28,740 nt of DNA. Source: a virus. The position numbers and the translations under genes are program-made. Positions 9,701-17,958 of this stretch are shown here, piece after piece. Under the pieces are notes generated by a model. It was given only the letters and a program-made list of their open reading frames with translations. It searched no databases and was not told where the DNA came from. The stretch's first letter is position 1, and every line of letters begins with the position of its first letter. Location of the stretch: positions 1 to 28,740 of the IMG/VR virus record IMGVR_UViG_3300005527_000221; one strand, 5' to 3'.

Positions 9701-10423
9701 TTTTTCTCTTAATATTTGTTGTGGTTTATATTTATCTTCATCTAAAAATTGTGAAGCAGCTATGTAACCAACAATCATGTCAGAAAGAAAAGCAAATGTA
9801 TAACCTATGAATTTACCAGAACACTCCATGTTACCGTTAGATGAATTAAATTTACAAGTAAAATTCATTAAATTAAGGTAATATTTTACTGGTCTACCAT
9901 AATATCCTTTTAAAGTTAATTCAAAAATAGGGTATGGTAAATTAAAAAATAAACCATAAGGTGAACAAGAACCTTGTTCAAATAATGTAGCCCCACGAAC
10001 ATCAACAAAATCTATGTTAACTATCGGTGTTGTTTGTGATTTTATTTCTATATTTATATTAGTTATTCCAAAACCTTCAAAATCACTACCCACATTTTTT
10101 AATGTCCCACCAATCTCAGTCCAATCAGTAGTAAGATTGGGTTTTGTTTTAAATAATAATTTATTATCAATTATTTCTGTTTGTTGTGGTGATATTAATT
10201 CTATAGTATTTACTGGTGTAATTGGTTCTATAACTAAATTACTATTTTCGTCTTCAGTAAGTACTGTTTTTGTTTTTTGTCTAGCTCTTAAACTAGCATA
10301 AATAATCATATCTTCATGTGGTACAACTTGACCAGCAGGATTTGGATCTATTATTTTAATATTGTTAAAACCACCAACCGTCGGATCAACTTTTGGTTTA
10401 AATTCACTTTCCGATAAACCCAT
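3782..10423 (-). CDS. Giant baseplate hub protein with C-terminal M15 peptidase
   Basis: At 2213 residues this is the largest protein in the window. Near the N-terminus, about residues 145-205, is a conserved-looking block (YGLFFNLPYPIFELTLKGYY, CKFNSS, ECSGKFIGY) typical of myovirus baseplate proteins. Around residues 1800-1910 a hub-like segment (QPMIYFDLMGVPMFSGTYLI, TEVKHNF) recalls the gp27/gpD-type hub fold. A nine-asparagine linker (1926-1934) leads to a peptidase domain: SPHGWCIAVD gives zinc ligands H2058 and D2065, and EEHWHFEYH gives H2121 and H2123 with a preceding glutamate. This is the M15 (VanY or LD-carboxypeptidase) signature. The protein probably replaces T4 gp27 plus gp5, cutting peptide cross-links during DNA entry. 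It lies nine bases after the gp53-like gene. The middle about 1500 residues are not assigned. Confidence 0.85.
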   Translation of the reverse strand: MGLSESEFKPKVDPTVGGFNNIKIIDPNPAGQVVPHEDMIIYASLRARQKTKTVLTEDENSNLVIEPITPVNTIELISPQQTEIIDNKLLFKTKPNLTTDWTEIGGTLKNVGSDFEGFGITNINIEIKSQTTPIVNIDFVDVRGATLFEQGSCSPYGLFFNLPYPIFELTLKGYYGRPVKYYLNLMNFTCKFNSSNGNMECSGKFIGYTFAFLSDMIVGYIAASQFLDEDKYKPQQILREKYKATKIHYNNQELDSDIDDTSPFSPWCDNTAIGDNRCTTIMDLVKLINVFEKDNKSNIIKSPEFFELQNLEALQKLLTQYRDTVTTLINQLQSQNYLFENSEAYKDENLPPLKQKLVLNNPDQINELNKQDSGLLYGYFNKKNGTFLNLVKDILIKKITNNDVYGDRYTNCLSEGFNNDYVKSIEEKNPEEQLYTFFYNLLDNKPFQYGILKGMSYADSNQIQKDKNGQTISFIDFGFILKDIDNSLKILNNNSSDPNQLGVINKKRLEVNKAINNVFSTTIGFKPSIRNIFTVILCNTETFIDILVDLQVKAEEYHEQNTQVTPNGQGDIFSGYDKVYPWPTYIEKGYTPPSGSAKNQGEKEVYPGRRYPNWVECIFVEDFLKALKKFKEETKIIENDTTGIGGFDNYVPINPLESPLWYENPTKYKDVHDKETTYRIIGERAFINLDHSYFSPIRMTPDMLDMPLGIRRKETEWNPIKNTDNGQDDIASILGAMDAWNLLNSKDDGDKISLELNLILKENDPEKFIQSVLSRLKTDGFNWTEKTAAEISNLNTTISTGSTLGASYGFNWDDVYYVLDTGNNGIKLDTLGKVVIHANPHKMDFNNLFKIIPAPNGSPESSTRQIEITNDKLVSQINNYSDKISLETSFINFNTKSLDDATDYPKDINKITLDKNEKVGWFITSLSNPQQYITLAMSDVKEGKLTDWYKNTDISKLSISNMGLLSYWDYDNLNETYGISFLTDENNQGDIFGNKIDFNGDNFPKLENFSDPKSTKIEPEDNITGEGVAGGDGISTPFISTPLWLDNINKFRTNASGSRLKTNSSGGMDTDDKIQYRNLAYLFLHTLKTTPLITRYTSDDGYLWDKNKAIGASNLIDQGKSSDPALIQSLRAFMINGGMAKVPKAWLLTLGSELWRWKMFVGTKTINDKIVWNKPLTCKKCDKGDKPNGFDPLAQPGFNYNPTGGTYTKRLYKNYTLGFDKNEPIERNDIPVYLNKLYNITNNNFYVNNIQTSVFSNEYQNRKKGQILDGGNDPYCSFRYYNIYKDKMGPLKDNLNLTNEQVTPQSETKSYSWPQLWIAPHHIPYVNPEIFYDNDEGEASGFVVAFENGIDYMDYQTIMPVTYDNTEYYDGTSLNSGEYYTYRSRSYDGNLGMVLQYIPDDIKNKIIEEFEKWCDSQEWRQNILPIFDPVNFGSQTSTIFTNYQLRQDISVKTVGNHKDSYVLTLKDDESTSSLKKLLTDQYWLLSSTPKIWYGIGDDTQPGTDAITNQFKSIGNSQPFLVSKKILDSYLTSFYNEFTKQRNERIQEVNKKETESGTNNDSIINDDDIKLSLYRTFKSLSDKWISASNKGKSFFTLVNDGNNVCDGNYRYRGKTQSNDSQSNEPPKTLANNFQYVNRAMGDIGDIAVIDVTKLMEILDNPKLSLYQYITDLLVQNEYLFFPLPAYINFTHSGLSDDALVDMFRPVNDLSTISCGPIFLSMYVGGTSRQLDLNNNTLKSNCKQDNDALKNINNDSFSLTGFGNNIPEDFTNTEISKTTTAFKVTYGIENQNHFKNIQLDQADFKETAESLMVIDKLSQQGGSDRTTKGQNLNTAYLTRSYTCEIESFGNMMIQPMIYFDLMGVPMFSGTYLITEVKHNFKPNNSTTSFKGVRQPKMTVPIVTDVATAMNLSFKGESSDGSGQSIVDNNNNNNNNNGSSSKSKSVIPTGSYAPIVKTLIENGSTNGNVSAGNITLKAIPPIKGINNFKLNNARENLLITEASDSLVVMMNDWVSWMIQDGFKGDKGIYAYITSVFRDYNKQVDIKKEYGNAAAEPGTSPHGWCIAVDIQMFRKDGSIIPNKKNQPQYFNINENPALKWLFDNSYTYGWILPEKLRDGDPLEEHWHFEYHGTSAKCLVNESPTVYGYTIKVDKPDKSIVINPKTKNGKTAVYTDCKYKKVDSGEGTEGNGTLGTKSTQKLSNIQKISYRLGYLGKI
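4622..4648 (-). repeat. Trinucleotide tract coding for nine asparagines
   Basis: Nine AAT/AAC codons in a row encode a poly-asparagine linker just before GSSSKSKS and the M15 domain of the hub protein. Such tracts can change length by replication slippage in steps of one residue without breaking the frame. Confidence 0.85.
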
Positions 10424-10432
10424 TAATTAAAA

Positions 10433-10753
10433 TTATTTATTGTATAAAATATTATATGTATTTAAATTTTCTTGGTATCTTTGTAGGACGGTGTTTAACG
10501 GGTATGGTACTCTTATAACACTACCGACAGGTATATCAAATTCTAAACCACCGTATTGTGGGTTAGCCTGTAATATTAACCAACCATAATAAGGTACACC
10601 ATAATACCTTTGTGAAACAATGTCAAGTCTTGTCCTACTTTTATATTCGATAAAAATATCAGAAGTGTTTTCTGGTATTTTTATAAAAGGTAAGGGTTTT
10701 ACTTCATTGTTAATTTTAAAATTTTGATATCTATCGTAATATTGTTTTGCCAT
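10433..10753 (-). CDS. gp53-like baseplate wedge protein (LysM-like)
   Basis: This 106-residue protein resembles the conserved core of T4 gp53. It has the LysM-like pattern SRTRLDIVSQRYYGVPYYGW, followed by LILQANP and then IPVGSVIRVPYPL. In T4, gp53 joins baseplate wedges to each other around the hub. Its position between the two giant baseplate genes fits that role. It is shorter than T4 gp53 (196 residues), keeping mainly the LysM part. It overlaps neither neighbour: one base separates it from the upstream stop and nine from the next start. An alternative is a LysM tail protein of the XkdP/gpX type. Confidence 0.75.
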   Translation of the reverse strand: MAKQYYDRYQNFKINNEVKPLPFIKIPENTSDIFIEYKSRTRLDIVSQRYYGVPYYGWLILQANPQYGGLEFDIPVGSVIRVPYPLNTVLQRYQENLNTYNILYNK

Positions 10754-10754
10754 A

Positions 10755-13700
10755 TTATTCTGGTTTTATTATAGGTTTTATTACAATACTTTTAGGTCCA
10801 TTAGTAATTAAATTTATATTTGCACTTTTCTGCGTATATAAGTCTATTTTTGGTGTGTCGTAAACCCATATATCTATTGTTTGATTTTTTAAAACAGGTT
10901 GTTTTGGGAATTGTGATGTGGGTTTAGTACAAGAAGGACAATCAGAATAACTAACATTTGTTATAATAACCGGTGATATCATTTTATTAACAAGTTTGTA
11001 AAGAACTCTATATGTACCACCTTTTTTAACTGTTGTGTTTATGTCACTTACTGTTACAGTACCGTTTGCGTTAACTATTATTTGACCTACATCTACTTTT
11101 TCTTTTGGTGTTGTTGTTTTAGGTTTATTGTCACCGTCTGTTGTTTTTTCTTTGTCATCTAAATTTTTTGACGAACCGTCTTCTATTTCTTTTTTAGTTT
11201 TATCATCCGTAGTTACATTACTAGTATCATCATTACCAGCGGTTATTTCAACCTCCTTTAGTTGTATTGGATTATCCTCACTACCTAATTTTGGGTTATA
11301 AAAATCTTCTGCCTGATCAGGTGTTAAAAAGGCTCCATAAACTAAAGATTTTTTACTTTGAACGTTATCGTCGACAATTTTCTTAAACGGTCTATAAACA
11401 CCTGTGTTAGCAAAAAAGTTATAAGACACAGCGTTTTGTAGTTGTTTTATAGGTCCACCCAATGAAGAACCACCAATAAACTTAAATCCCATACTAACTT
11501 TGGCAATCATAGGTTGTACACCAATACCTTCTGGATTTAAATCCCATTGTAAAGGTTCATAAGTTATATTAACGGAATCGATAACAATTTTAGTATGATA
11601 AAAATCACCAATTCTTAAAACACAAATGGGTGGTCTACCGAACACCATGTTTTGTGGTGTAGTACCTTCATCTATTAATTGTGGTCCTTGTCTTGTACAT
11701 TGTAATAAAAATGTTAAACGAGAGTTAAGACCTTCAGGTGTCATAGAATGAAAGGCTGGATGAAAGTTATCAATTTTGTCATGTAAATTTTTAAAAGCCA
11801 CAGGGTCGGTTCTTTCTAATTCTGAAAAATAATCCATTTCTGTTATAAATCTACCTATTAAACTTTCTCTAGCGTCCCTTTCTTGTTTGTTTTTTAATTC
11901 TTGTTGTTTTAAAAACTCTGGTTGATTTTTTAAATTTATTGTATTTAAAATAGAAGTTTGTATATCAGTATTTTCTTCTAATGTAATAGAAACATATCTT
12001 TGTAGTTTAGCGGTTTTTGAATTTGCTTGACCGTCTTCCAAAGGTGTACTTGAACAAGGATTACCGTCAGGACAACGACCATTAATTTTTGTAGAATTAG
12101 GGCAACCACTACCAACATCATCACTAAGTGGGTTATATTTTAAAGACCACCTTATGTCTCTTGGCATATCAACTTCTTTAGGATAATATTCGTTACAACC
12201 CTCACCACAATCTAATTTTACACCATCACCGTCTTCAAAATTAACTAAATCATCATAAAGTAAATTATAAACACTGTTAACTCTGTCTTCCGCTAATTTT
12301 TGATTAAAACCTGAAGAAGGGTCGGCAGGTGATGTGTAACCAACAATGTTTATTTTATAATTTTTACCATCAGGCGTCAAAAGAAACTCAACTAATTTAG
12401 AAATTTTATCAATAACACCGGCGTTTAATCCAGTGGTACCACTACAAATATCTAAATTAGGGTTATCACCTGCTATTGTTGATTTGGTGTCTTCATAACC
12501 ATATACAAATAAATCACTTACAGATCTTCCTATATTTTTGGGTGGTCCATAATCTCCTGTACTACTTCTACAATTTTCAAAATAAATTTTAATCTCATCA
12601 AATGGTGGGGCTTTTGGTTTAGAAGCAGTCACGGGTTGATATTGTTGTGTATCTGGTGTAAAACCTATTTCTTCGTTTGTTAATTCTTTATCCGCTATTT
12701 GATAACTTGAAAATAATTCTTCTAGTTCTTTCATATTACATCCAGCAAAAAATGAATGGTATATATTATCTCTAGCTTTCTCATCGGTTACTTTACTAAC
12801 AAAGTCATCCCTAAGTTGGTTTAATACTGAAGGATGATCAACAATTATAGTAAAATCTAAATTACCAGTACGTTCTGAATTATTGTAAGTATATATTGGT
12901 TCTCCTCTACCTATAAAACTTGTTGTTTCCCAATTAACGGAATTATTTTCACTAAAATTTAAATTATAAGGTGGAAACCACATAATTCTACCACTATTAG
13001 GTCCTCTTTCTGATGGTGGTAAGTATCTGTATTGAACAGCATCCTTCCAAGCCAAGTTTTCAATTGAAAACATGTATGGTATTACCATACCTCTAGTATC
13101 ACCCTCTGAACGTACAATTTTTTTAAACCTATCTAAATCTTCCTTTGTCCAAGCTATTTTAGGTATACCAGTTGGGTTTTTACCGTAATTCATAGTTAAT
13201 AATGAATTATCATCTTTAACTAAATTTTTATTATTTTTTACACCTAACCACCAATTACCGCCACTTCTAACCAAATCTTCATATGACTTACCAAACCTAT
13301 TAGTTGATGCCCATGAACGACAATACAAATCACCACCTTCAGTTCCACCACCTTTTTTAACTCTAACATTCCTAACTTGATTACCTTTTGATGGTAGTGT
13401 TGGATTTGTGGATGGATTGTCACTTCCTGTTTTGTGTACACCATCTTTTTTAGATTCCAATGAATCGAAATAACCTATATAACCACCTAATTTATTTAAA
13501 TCACTCTTACTATTGTTTACTATATTTTGTGTATATTTTAATAAACCTTTTTTAAAAGGGTTAGATGATTTTTTATTTTCGGTTTCATTTGATGTCCATA
13601 CAAATTTGGTGTGGTCTGTAATGTCTGGATTATTGTCCAATGAGTTAAATCCGGAAACATAAGAAAACGGATTTTTTCTTGGGTATTCATTTTGTCCGTA

Positions 13701-15200
13701 AAAACCACCTTCTTGTGTATCATCAGATACTTCACCATCATTTGTTGGTATGGGTCCCCTTTTTTGATTTTGTTTAGTTATTAAACTATCATCATCACTT
13801 AAATACGTACCATCGTTAAATTTTGTATATTCACCTTCAAAGTTAGGACCGTATTTATTTATATTTGTAGTATCTATTATTAGTTCACGAGTGGCTTTAC
13901 CTGTTCTATCCAATAAATCACTCGCAACATCAATTTCATTAATGTTGCTTGGGTTTATTTCTCTACCTACTTGTACTTCTTTATTATAAGATAATAAATT
14001 TAAATCATCTGGTTCTAATATACTCTTAGGGTAATTAAAACCTGTAAGGTTGGCAATAAAATCAGCTACTTTACCTAAGGTACTTTTAGGTCTTGTAATA
14101 CTAAAATCTCTGTTTAATAATGTACCTCCGGCCAATAAACCAAAAACATTCGTGTTTACAATACCTAAAGTATCATCAACAAAGTTTAATTGTATCCTAT
14201 TTTTTAACTCAATACCACGTCTTTTTCTAGCCTCTTTATCCAACTCTGATGGTCCTTCACCTTCTATTGGTTCATAATTTATGCCTGAACTAACTTCGCT
14301 AAAAGGTATAATACCAACACCTAAACTTCTAGATAATAAAGCGTCTCTAAAATCACCACTAACTTTTGTATTGTATTGTTTAAAACCTGTACCTTGTGTT
14401 AATACTTCATCTAATTGTTCTACTACAGAAGAATTATTTTCTCTTTTATTGTTAGAGGTATAGTACTGTATAATATCTTTAGGTCCATATACGTTGTTTA
14501 ACATATAATAACCACGATCCCTTACATCAGACGTTGTGACTATATTACCACCCAATACCCATTCATCAACATTGCCAACATACCCTATTCTAAGTGTTGT
14601 TGGTACCGTCCAATCAGTATTGTATGTATCATATTCTTGGTTTAATATATTTATATAATTTTGGTAAGGGTACCAACTTATTAATTCATCTTTAGTTGGA
14701 TTAAAGTCTAAATTATCTTGTTTAGGGTTAGTAAAATTATTATAAAATGAAGGTGTATTGGAAACTTCTTTTAACCCTGGTAAATCAATAATTGTTGGGT
14801 TGATATTTAATAATGTTGCAGCATCCACGTTTCGACCTTCCTGATCAGGATTAGTCGAACTTACACTTGTATTATCAACAACTTGTTGATTTATTTGTTG
14901 TAAATTTCTATCTAAATTATCCGGTCTTGGTTCTGTTAGGTTATTATAAAATGAAGGTTGAACAGCAACGTCTGTAAGATTTGGTATGTCTATAACGTTA
15001 AATGTTGATTGTGCAATATCATATTCTGTACCTCTATCAGCTAAAGGGTTTCCACCTAAAACACCTCCCACTATTGGATTTACAGAAGCTAAACTATGTG
15101 TAAATAAGAAATTACGAAAATTGGTATCCGATATTGGTCCTAAAAAACCACTATCGAAGTTGTCTATATTGTAATTGAACGGATTTATTTGGTTTGACAT
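10755..15200 (-). CDS. Large baseplate protein with OmpA-like and DUF1573-like domains
   Basis: This 1481-residue protein is a mosaic. Near the N-terminus two copies of a 32-residue unit are visible (68-99 and 136-167; shared pattern IDxPxLxxV, then PSFYNN, then DNLD). Around 865-990 an OmpA-type peptidoglycan-binding domain is suggested by KINIVGYTSPADPSSGFNQK and LAEDRVNSVYNLL. A following baseplate-like block (about 1180-1270) includes RPPICVLRIGDFYHTK and PMIAKVSMGFKFIGG. After an acidic and threonine-rich linker, the last about 100 residues (VNKMISPVIITNVSYSDCPSC, then an N-rich strand) look like a DUF1573/ASH Ig-like domain, common in Bacteroidota. The gene starts 18 bases after a late-promoter-like motif and has the only clear Shine-Dalgarno-like sequence noted (AAGGAT). 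It probably forms part of the wedge or hub and may touch the cell wall. Confidence 0.8.
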   Translation of the reverse strand: MSNQINPFNYNIDNFDSGFLGPISDTNFRNFLFTHSLASVNPIVGGVLGGNPLADRGTEYDIAQSTFNVIDIPNLTDVAVQPSFYNNLTEPRPDNLDRNLQQINQQVVDNTSVSSTNPDQEGRNVDAATLLNINPTIIDLPGLKEVSNTPSFYNNFTNPKQDNLDFNPTKDELISWYPYQNYINILNQEYDTYNTDWTVPTTLRIGYVGNVDEWVLGGNIVTTSDVRDRGYYMLNNVYGPKDIIQYYTSNNKRENNSSVVEQLDEVLTQGTGFKQYNTKVSGDFRDALLSRSLGVGIIPFSEVSSGINYEPIEGEGPSELDKEARKRRGIELKNRIQLNFVDDTLGIVNTNVFGLLAGGTLLNRDFSITRPKSTLGKVADFIANLTGFNYPKSILEPDDLNLLSYNKEVQVGREINPSNINEIDVASDLLDRTGKATRELIIDTTNINKYGPNFEGEYTKFNDGTYLSDDDSLITKQNQKRGPIPTNDGEVSDDTQEGGFYGQNEYPRKNPFSYVSGFNSLDNNPDITDHTKFVWTSNETENKKSSNPFKKGLLKYTQNIVNNSKSDLNKLGGYIGYFDSLESKKDGVHKTGSDNPSTNPTLPSKGNQVRNVRVKKGGGTEGGDLYCRSWASTNRFGKSYEDLVRSGGNWWLGVKNNKNLVKDDNSLLTMNYGKNPTGIPKIAWTKEDLDRFKKIVRSEGDTRGMVIPYMFSIENLAWKDAVQYRYLPPSERGPNSGRIMWFPPYNLNFSENNSVNWETTSFIGRGEPIYTYNNSERTGNLDFTIIVDHPSVLNQLRDDFVSKVTDEKARDNIYHSFFAGCNMKELEELFSSYQIADKELTNEEIGFTPDTQQYQPVTASKPKAPPFDEIKIYFENCRSSTGDYGPPKNIGRSVSDLFVYGYEDTKSTIAGDNPNLDICSGTTGLNAGVIDKISKLVEFLLTPDGKNYKINIVGYTSPADPSSGFNQKLAEDRVNSVYNLLYDDLVNFEDGDGVKLDCGEGCNEYYPKEVDMPRDIRWSLKYNPLSDDVGSGCPNSTKINGRCPDGNPCSSTPLEDGQANSKTAKLQRYVSITLEENTDIQTSILNTINLKNQPEFLKQQELKNKQERDARESLIGRFITEMDYFSELERTDPVAFKNLHDKIDNFHPAFHSMTPEGLNSRLTFLLQCTRQGPQLIDEGTTPQNMVFGRPPICVLRIGDFYHTKIVIDSVNITYEPLQWDLNPEGIGVQPMIAKVSMGFKFIGGSSLGGPIKQLQNAVSYNFFANTGVYRPFKKIVDDNVQSKKSLVYGAFLTPDQAEDFYNPKLGSEDNPIQLKEVEITAGNDDTSNVTTDDKTKKEIEDGSSKNLDDKEKTTDGDNKPKTTTPKEKVDVGQIIVNANGTVTVSDINTTVKKGGTYRVLYKLVNKMISPVIITNVSYSDCPSCTKPTSQFPKQPVLKNQTIDIWVYDTPKIDLYTQKSANINLITNGPKSIVIKPIIKPE

Positions 15201-15218
15201 ATCCTTAAATCTTTTTCT

Positions 15219-15228
15219 TATAAATATT
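15219..15228 (-). promoter_or_regulatory. Putative phage late promoter motif
   Basis: The minus strand reads AAATATTTATAAG, 18 bases before the start of the 1481-residue baseplate gene. It differs from the consensus GATATTTATAAT in the first base. It would head the baseplate operon that runs to the endolysin. Confidence 0.5.
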
Positions 15229-15336
15229 TACTTATTGGTATTTTCTTGCTAAATTTAGCGCAGATCCCTAAAGCAATAAGCAAATAATATATAATAAAGC
15301 AACTTAAATAAATAATAGGATCTAATTAGAGAATTT

Positions 15337-17958
15337 TTAAGATTTTTGATTTCTACTTTCAACTTTAGTTTTAGCTAATTTTGTACTCAGTGCTCTAACA
15401 AAACTATCGTTGTTGACTAAATCCATACTAGACCTACCACCGGCCTCACCTTTAACTTCTATACTTCCACTAACTTTTAATGTCTCGTCGAATTTTATTG
15501 TTGTTGTAGCCCCTAGTAACGACATAAATAGTGACAATTCCTTTAGAGCTTCCAATTTATCGGTATCAACTCTGTTTATAGCATCTATAGTTTTACCCAA
15601 CCCACTAGAGTCTATTTTACTAACCCTTTCTATAGGATCTGTTACTTTTGTTAAACCTTCACCGAATACATTAAGAGCAACACCTAAAGCTAGAAAACCA
15701 GCTACACCTGCCCCGAATAATAAAGCCCCTAAACCACCACCGGCAAATAATAAAGCCCCTAAACCGAACATAGCGGCAGAGAAACCTACAATAGCTACAC
15801 CAGCTTTAGCCATAGTACCCCAATCTATACCATTAAATTGTTGCATAGCCGACCCTAAAACATATAATGCACCACTCAGTACAACTACAGCTGCGGCACC
15901 TAAAATCATTTGTACAGAACCGTTAGATAATATTCGTGCCGTTAAACCTAATGTTATTAAACCTGCTGCGGCCATAGCTATAGTTTCACCTTTATTTGTC
16001 ACTTTATCTAATTCCTGTAAAGCCTTACCGAATACAAATAAAGCACCAGATAATATTAATACAGCTGCCGCACCTTTTACCATATTACCCATATCCATAC
16101 CTTTGGTCATATTGGAAGGGTTATTTTGTGCTATTTCACCTGTAGCATCTTCCCTGAATTGTCCGGGTACACCTGTAGGAGTCCATCCGGGTCCACCTTC
16201 TTTAGTTTTCCCACCGAATATTTTACTCATAATCCCACCTTTTCCACCACCACCCATGGTACCAGTATTAAATGCTGCTGCAGCTGAGGAACCGAATATC
16301 CTACCTTGTATAAAAGCCCATACAGCTTTACCACCGAAATATATGGCCAGACCACTTAATAATAACCCAGTTGGACTAAATGTTTCTCGTAACCAATCTA
16401 TAGCGTTCTTAATCCAACCAGCCACCGATTTTAAAGTCTCCATAACAGATTTCCAATCTACACCTTCGAATACTTTTACTAAAGCAACCATTAGTTCATT
16501 TTTAATAGCATCAAAATTGTTCTGTATTGACATAGCTTTTTTAGCTAATTCATCCCTTTTAGATTGATCCTCCTTAAACATAGCAGCTTGTTCTTTTGTG
16601 ATATCTTTAAGTAAAACCTCATTACCGTTAATAGTTAAAAACGCCCCATCCTTACCCATTTGTGCTGCACCAACCAAAGCATCCATTGTTTCCTTATCTA
16701 AACCTTTACCACCCAATAAACCTTCAAACTTACCAACTTTAGCACCTTGTTTTGCAACCTCAACTAAATGTGAGTAATCCATACCTAAAGCTTGAGCAGC
16801 TTCTCTAAGTCTATCCAATTCATGAGCGTTAACTTCAAACTCACCAGTTTTAGCGTTAAAAGTTGCTGAAGCTGTTGCTGCCTTTGTTAAACTCTTAGCC
16901 AATTCTTCAGGAGAGTTACGGGCTTTATACATTAAAGTAAAAGGGTCACCTAATGCCGCCAAGTCACCACCTAAAACTTGTAACTGTGCTGCAGCTTCAA
17001 TAGCACCTTCAGGTCTAAACACTTTATCAGCTACACCAGCTACGGCTTGCATATCTATTTTATATTTCTCAGAAAACTTGGTCATTTCTTTAAGACCTTG
17101 AACACCGTTCTTGAAGTTTAACTTATTTAATAGGTTTAAGTTTTGTTCAAATTTTTTAATAACCTTACCAGAATTAAGACCCATTGCCGCAGACTCTCTA
17201 GAAATTTGTAAGACAATATCAGCTGACTGTTTAGCCCCTAAACCAAATGCATCCATTTGACCAGCCATAGCGGTTAATTCCTCAACCTCCATACCTGTAA
17301 TTCTAGCTGTTTCCGCCATAGCCACAGAAGCTTGTTTACTCAACATAACTTGTCTACCTGTAGCGTCAGATAATGCTGATTGAGCCTTGTAAGCTGACTC
17401 AATACTGTAACCCATCTCAACAAAAGTATCTCTAGTGACAGTTAAATTATCTTGCATGAATTTAAATCTATCACCTTGAAAACCTATTGTGTTCGCTGTT
17501 TGATGGGCTAAGTTGTCTATTTCTAAGAATTTATTAAATACCTCACCTAAAGATGGTATGAAATAGTTTTTTAAAGCCTTGGCACCATCCATTATTGAAC
17601 CACCAACAGACTTTAATAAATTTCTTTTCTTGGATAACTCTTTATTGATACCTTGATATAAAGCGTATTGTTGTCTATTTTCTTCGTTTATCTTCTCAAG
17701 AGCCTGAACTTCTTTTAATAATATTTTCTTCTGTTCCTCACTAGCGTTTTTAATTTTTTCGTTAAGTTCGGATATTTTACGTTCGTTATTAGCAGTCTCT
17801 TCTGATAACTCTTTCATTAACTTATAGTTCTTAACTATAGTTTTTTGGGCGTCAGCAAAACTGTCTAAATTTTTTGTGGCGTCTTGTATACTTTCGGCTA
17901 TCTTCTCCCTGAGTTCAGCTTCAGCTTTAGTTCTTTTGTAATTACTATCTTCAGCCAT
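15337..17958 (-). CDS. Tail tape measure protein
   Basis: This 873-residue protein has the form of a phage tape measure protein, which sets tail length and is ejected with the DNA. Residues 1-120 are a long charged coiled coil. A helical alanine-, glycine- and methionine-rich middle follows. About residues 530-780 hold several hydrophobic segments (for example SGLAIYFGGKAVWAFIQG, AAVLILSGALFVFGKAL, AAVVVLSGALYVLGSAM), two of which are near-repeats of each other. A short polar tail closes the protein. Its ATG overlaps the upstream stop by one base (TAATG), so translation is coupled. It follows the gp26-like gene with one gene between, a usual order. From the rule of about 0.15 nm per residue, the tail would be about 130 nm, which is an inference. 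T4 gp29 is shorter (590 residues). Confidence 0.82.
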   Translation of the reverse strand: MAEDSNYKRTKAEAELREKIAESIQDATKNLDSFADAQKTIVKNYKLMKELSEETANNERKISELNEKIKNASEEQKKILLKEVQALEKINEENRQQYALYQGINKELSKKRNLLKSVGGSIMDGAKALKNYFIPSLGEVFNKFLEIDNLAHQTANTIGFQGDRFKFMQDNLTVTRDTFVEMGYSIESAYKAQSALSDATGRQVMLSKQASVAMAETARITGMEVEELTAMAGQMDAFGLGAKQSADIVLQISRESAAMGLNSGKVIKKFEQNLNLLNKLNFKNGVQGLKEMTKFSEKYKIDMQAVAGVADKVFRPEGAIEAAAQLQVLGGDLAALGDPFTLMYKARNSPEELAKSLTKAATASATFNAKTGEFEVNAHELDRLREAAQALGMDYSHLVEVAKQGAKVGKFEGLLGGKGLDKETMDALVGAAQMGKDGAFLTINGNEVLLKDITKEQAAMFKEDQSKRDELAKKAMSIQNNFDAIKNELMVALVKVFEGVDWKSVMETLKSVAGWIKNAIDWLRETFSPTGLLLSGLAIYFGGKAVWAFIQGRIFGSSAAAAFNTGTMGGGGKGGIMSKIFGGKTKEGGPGWTPTGVPGQFREDATGEIAQNNPSNMTKGMDMGNMVKGAAAVLILSGALFVFGKALQELDKVTNKGETIAMAAAGLITLGLTARILSNGSVQMILGAAAVVVLSGALYVLGSAMQQFNGIDWGTMAKAGVAIVGFSAAMFGLGALLFAGGGLGALLFGAGVAGFLALGVALNVFGEGLTKVTDPIERVSKIDSSGLGKTIDAINRVDTDKLEALKELSLFMSLLGATTTIKFDETLKVSGSIEVKGEAGGRSSMDLVNNDSFVRALSTKLAKTKVESRNQKS

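Noticed and set aside
10050-10058. Plus-strand ATATTTATA inside the hub gene (another at 14647-14655)
   Set aside because: Antisense, inside coding DNA and not followed by a plus-strand gene; probably chance in AT-rich sequence.
15410-16567. 385-codon open frame on the plus strand
   Set aside because: It is fully antisense to the tape measure gene, rich in proline, alanine and asparagine as expected from reversed alanine/glycine/leucine codons, and has no promoter or family-like sequence.
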